Origin: Puniceicoccales bacterium
Lineage (GTDB): Bacteria > Verrucomicrobiota > Verrucomicrobiia > Opitutales > JAIRLM01
Length of the DNA: 6,250 nt
Reading direction: 5' to 3'
Assembly: GCA_031281635.1 (NCBI GenBank)
Contig: JAITFC010000069.1
Location: forward strand, 1-6,250
The notes under the pieces are model-generated. The model had not been told where the DNA came from and made no database searches. It was given only the letters and a program-made list of their open reading frames with translations. Position 1 is the stretch's first letter. Each line of letters opens with the position of its first letter. The position numbers were made by a program, and so were the translations under genes. Below are positions 3,541-6,250 of the stretch, one piece after another.

Positions 3541-6250
3541 ATGGGAAAAAAATGGTGTGCGTTTTTGCTGGCAACGTTCTTTAGCTTCGTACGGGTGGAA
3601 GCTATGGAAGCGTTGCATTTTGAGTGGGATACGAATGTCCCTGTCAGCGAAAAAATCGTGAGTGGCTGCCTGGAAAATGGTCTCCATTACTTTATTTTGC
3701 CGCACAAGGAACCGCCAGGACGGGTAAGTTTGCGCCTCATCGTTGGGGCTGGATCTCTTATGGAGGAGGAAAAACAGCGCGGACTCGCTCACTTCCTAGA
3801 GCACATCGCCTTCTGCGGCTCTGAAAATTTCTCCCGCGGAGACCTCATCGAGTATTTGCAGCGGATGGGCATGAACTTTGGCCACCATACGAATGCTTAT
3901 ACCGACTTCACGGAAACGGTTTATAAATTGGAGTTACCAAGCGGGAATTGGCAGATGCTGAAAGACGGTTTTGTCGTTTTGCGCGACTACCTCAGCGCGC
4001 TGCAAATTGACCAGGCAGAGGTCAGCCGGGAACGTGGGGTGATTTTGGCAGAGTTACTCTACTTGGATTCGCCGCAATACCGTGATTCGCTGGCAAATTA
4101 CAACTTTTTTCTTCCCCATACGATTGTCGGAAAGCGGCATCCCATCGGTCTTAAGAACATTATTGAGGGAGCGGATGCGGCATCGTTGCGCGCGTATTAT
4201 GAAAAGTTCTACCACCCATCGAATGCGGCCGTTATCGTCGTGGGAGATACGGATCCAGAACAGGCTGTCCGCGTTATAAATCTCATTTTTGGAGACATTC
4301 CCGCCGGTGAGACGCCAAAAAGCTATGATATTGGTAATTTTACCGTCAGTGGCACGCGCGTAGAATTGCATCGCGAAGAAGAATTGCCGCAGGCATGGGT
4401 GCAAGTTGGCTGCATGCGGCCGCTGAAAAATTATGAGGACACGCGGGAAAACCGGACGGAATTGCTTCTTCAGCAAGTGGCCAATCGAGCGTTGACGCGA
4501 CGTCTGGAAATCCTTAGCAAAAAGGAAGGTGCCATATTTTTCCAGGGCGAAGCCTATGCGCAGCTTCTCTATCGTAATAGTGCTCTGGCGGTAGGCGTGC
4601 GACTGTCCTGTGACCCCAAAGATGTTTGCGAAACACTCACGCTGGCTGAACAGGAATTGCGGCGTGTTCTCGAGTACGGTTTTACGGAGGAGGAAATTGC
4701 GCGGGCACGAAAGGAGATCGCAGCAATTTATAAAAATGCGCTGGAACAGGTGGATAGCGTACGTTCAATGCAGCTTGCCGATCGGGTTGTGGACATCATT
4801 CGCGGCGCACATGTCCCGAATTCCGTTGGGTGGGCCTACGCCTTCGCCCAGGAAGTATTGGCAAACGCTACTGCCCAGCGTGTTTGGGAGTCATTTCACT
4901 ATCTCTGGAATGTCAAAAATCGCTCCATTTATATCTCGGGAAACATACCGGGAAAGATTACCGAGTCCGTTGTCCGCAATTCTTACACGCGCTCTCAACG
5001 CACGGCCCTCAAACCCCTAGAGAGAGAAATTGCGCAGCCATTTGCCTACGAAAATTTTGGTCAGTCTGGCACGGTCACCAAAAGCACCGTCGACAAGGAA
5101 TTGCAGATTCACCAATTTACTTTCGCAAATGGCGTGCGGCTCAATGTGAAGCAGACAGATTTCACTGCGAAGCAAGTGCTTGTGCGCGTACGTTTCGGCG
5201 ATGGATTGCTGTCCGAACCAGAAAATTGTCCAGGACTTTCCCGCTTCGCCGATTGGGCATTCATTGAGGGAGGATTAGGCGCCCATGGCGTGGAAGAATG
5301 GCGCGATTTGACAGCTGGGCACATAATCGGTGCGAAATTTCGTACGGAAACGGGAGCATTTTTCCTTTCGGGGAAGACGACGACCGATGATCTGCCGTTA
5401 CAACTGCAATTGCTGGCTGCCTACCTGTCCGACGCGGGATTTCGTCCGGAAGGGAAACGGGAGGCAAAAAAAATAATCACGCAACGCTATGCGGAGTTGG
5501 CGCATACTAGCGATGGCGCAATGATCTTGGAAGGAGAGCGGTTTTTACATAGCGGTGACCAGCGCTTTGGCCTCCCAGAACGCAGTATCGTTGAGACCTA
5601 TTCCATGGGAGACTTGTCTCGTTGGTTGCAGCCGCAGCTCAGCAATGGCTACGTAGAAATTTCCGTTGTAGGAGACGTGGAGCCCGAACAAGTGTGTCGC
5701 TTTGTAGGAGAAACATTCGGAGCGTTGCCGGAACGTTCGGGACAGCCGTTGAGAGTGGAGATGCCCGTATCACTACCGGAGGGCCAAAGTGCAAATTTCT
5801 CCTACGATTCGTCCATTGCGAAGGGGCTTGTGCAGATGTATTGGCCAGCGGATGATTGCTGGAATCGAGACCAAATGCGGCTGTTAGATCTTTTGGCAGA
5901 AATGTTCAAAGATCGCTTGCGCGTGCGCGTGCGGAAAGAAATGGGGGATATCTACACGCCCCGGGCCTACCACGTGACGGATTACATGTTGAAGAATTAT
6001 AACTATATTTGTGCCAGTGCGTTAGTGGACGTGGGGCGCGTGAATGACATTGCATTCGTTGCCAGAGAAATTGCCAGGGAATTGCGTGCTGGAAATTTTA
6101 CCGAAGACGAATTTCAAAGGGCCAAACTGCCATTATTGAACAGCTTACGTGAACATATACGGAAAAATTCCTATTGGCGAAACGGCATCGAAGGTACGCA
6201 GGCCTATCCGCAAAAATTGGATTTTCTCCGCGATCTCATCCCGTTCTATG
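3541..6250 (+). CDS. Exported M16 family zinc peptidase (PqqL-like), 3' end missing
   Basis: This is a large M16 (pitrilysin/insulinase) metallopeptidase, expected to cleave peptides in the periplasm. The frame is open for 903 codons to the right edge; relatives of this two-half type are about 930 residues, so little is missing. Residues 1-21 look like a signal peptide: MGKKW, hydrophobic CVFLLATFFSFV, then VEA before the likely cut. The inverted zinc motif HFLEH (84-88) gives ligands H84 and H88 and catalytic base E87. The ExxxxxxE pair E164 and E171 lies 76-83 residues later, E171 being the likely third ligand. The C-terminal half repeats the fold (about 525-900) but has RFADW (568-572) where HxxEH would be, so it is non-catalytic, as is usual. 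LRVRVRKEMGDIYTP (793-807) matches the conserved substrate-binding segment with Y805. The ATG at 3541 is chosen because it supplies the signal peptide; no in-frame start lies just upstream. Its ribosome-binding site is poor (GGAG abuts the ATG). No PQQ genes are nearby, so a role in PQQ synthesis is not supported. Confidence 0.95.
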   Translation, partial: MGKKWCAFLLATFFSFVRVEAMEALHFEWDTNVPVSEKIVSGCLENGLHYFILPHKEPPGRVSLRLIVGAGSLMEEEKQRGLAHFLEHIAFCGSENFSRGDLIEYLQRMGMNFGHHTNAYTDFTETVYKLELPSGNWQMLKDGFVVLRDYLSALQIDQAEVSRERGVILAELLYLDSPQYRDSLANYNFFLPHTIVGKRHPIGLKNIIEGADAASLRAYYEKFYHPSNAAVIVVGDTDPEQAVRVINLIFGDIPAGETPKSYDIGNFTVSGTRVELHREEELPQAWVQVGCMRPLKNYEDTRENRTELLLQQVANRALTRRLEILSKKEGAIFFQGEAYAQLLYRNSALAVGVRLSCDPKDVCETLTLAEQELRRVLEYGFTEEEIARARKEIAAIYKNALEQVDSVRSMQLADRVVDIIRGAHVPNSVGWAYAFAQEVLANATAQRVWESFHYLWNVKNRSIYISGNIPGKITESVVRNSYTRSQRTALKPLEREIAQPFAYENFGQSGTVTKSTVDKELQIHQFTFANGVRLNVKQTDFTAKQVLVRVRFGDGLLSEPENCPGLSRFADWAFIEGGLGAHGVEEWRDLTAGHIIGAKFRTETGAFFLSGKTTTDDLPLQLQLLAAYLSDAGFRPEGKREAKKIITQRYAELAHTSDGAMILEGERFLHSGDQRFGLPERSIVETYSMGDLSRWLQPQLSNGYVEISVVGDVEPEQVCRFVGETFGALPERSGQPLRVEMPVSLPEGQSANFSYDSSIAKGLVQMYWPADDCWNRDQMRLLDLLAEMFKDRLRVRVRKEMGDIYTPRAYHVTDYMLKNYNYICASALVDVGRVNDIAFVAREIARELRAGNFTEDEFQRAKLPLLNSLREHIRKNSYWRNGIEGTQAYPQKLDFLRDLIPFY

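Noticed and set aside
3179..3792. Minus-strand open frames across the gap and the peptidase start
   Set aside because: They are low-complexity translations without starts or motifs, antisense to well-supported genes.
3541..6250. Assignment of the peptidase to PQQ biosynthesis (PqqF)
   Set aside because: No pqq genes are seen, and the signal peptide fits a periplasmic peptidase instead.
1..6250. CRISPR array, insertion sequence, toxin-antitoxin or defence system
   Set aside because: No spaced direct repeats, terminal inverted repeats, transposase motifs or recognisable effector domains were found on either strand.

Overview
The window reads as chromosomal DNA of a Gram-negative (diderm) bacterium. 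The direct evidence is a complete lpxD gene, which belongs to lipid A synthesis, and a large M16 metallopeptidase with an export signal. The coding style (GTG starts, mixed Shine-Dalgarno use, very frequent AATT tetranucleotides) and the solitary lpxD leave the phylum open. A member of the PVC group (Verrucomicrobia or Chlamydiae-like) is a guess, not a demonstrated assignment.

Layout from left to right. Bases 1-214 hold the 5' part of a minus-strand gene for a small protein with one hydrophobic segment; it runs off the left edge. A 218-base divergent gap follows (215-432). It carries a good factor-independent terminator facing left (UUCG tetraloop plus U tract), a consensus -35 box facing right, and a strong Shine-Dalgarno for the next gene. 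Bases 433-1032 encode an unrecognised 199-residue membrane protein with an internal repeat. A 7-bp hairpin (1043-1064) lies in the convergent gap before lpxD (2186-1128, minus strand). lpxD is divergent from an RluA-family rRNA pseudouridine synthase (2269-3282, plus strand). A 258-base gap with two small hairpins and a T run leads to a periplasmic M16 peptidase (3541 to beyond 6250, plus strand), which is cut by the right edge after 903 codons.

The genes do not form one pathway. LpxD N-acylates the UDP-glucosamine precursor of lipid A, the pseudouridine synthase modifies RNA, and the M16 enzyme probably degrades peptides in the periplasm. They look like ordinary core genes. The left 1.1 kb differs: its genes are unrecognised membrane proteins, sampled blocks of the 433-1032 gene are AT-richer, and its coding parts lack the AATT excess seen to the right. 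It may be the edge of an accessory segment.

I found no CRISPR array, transposase, rRNA, tRNA or recognisable defence system. The best candidates for something undescribed are the divergent pair of small membrane proteins with the embedded leftward terminator, and a dispersed GGGAATTG octamer present six times in all coding contexts.
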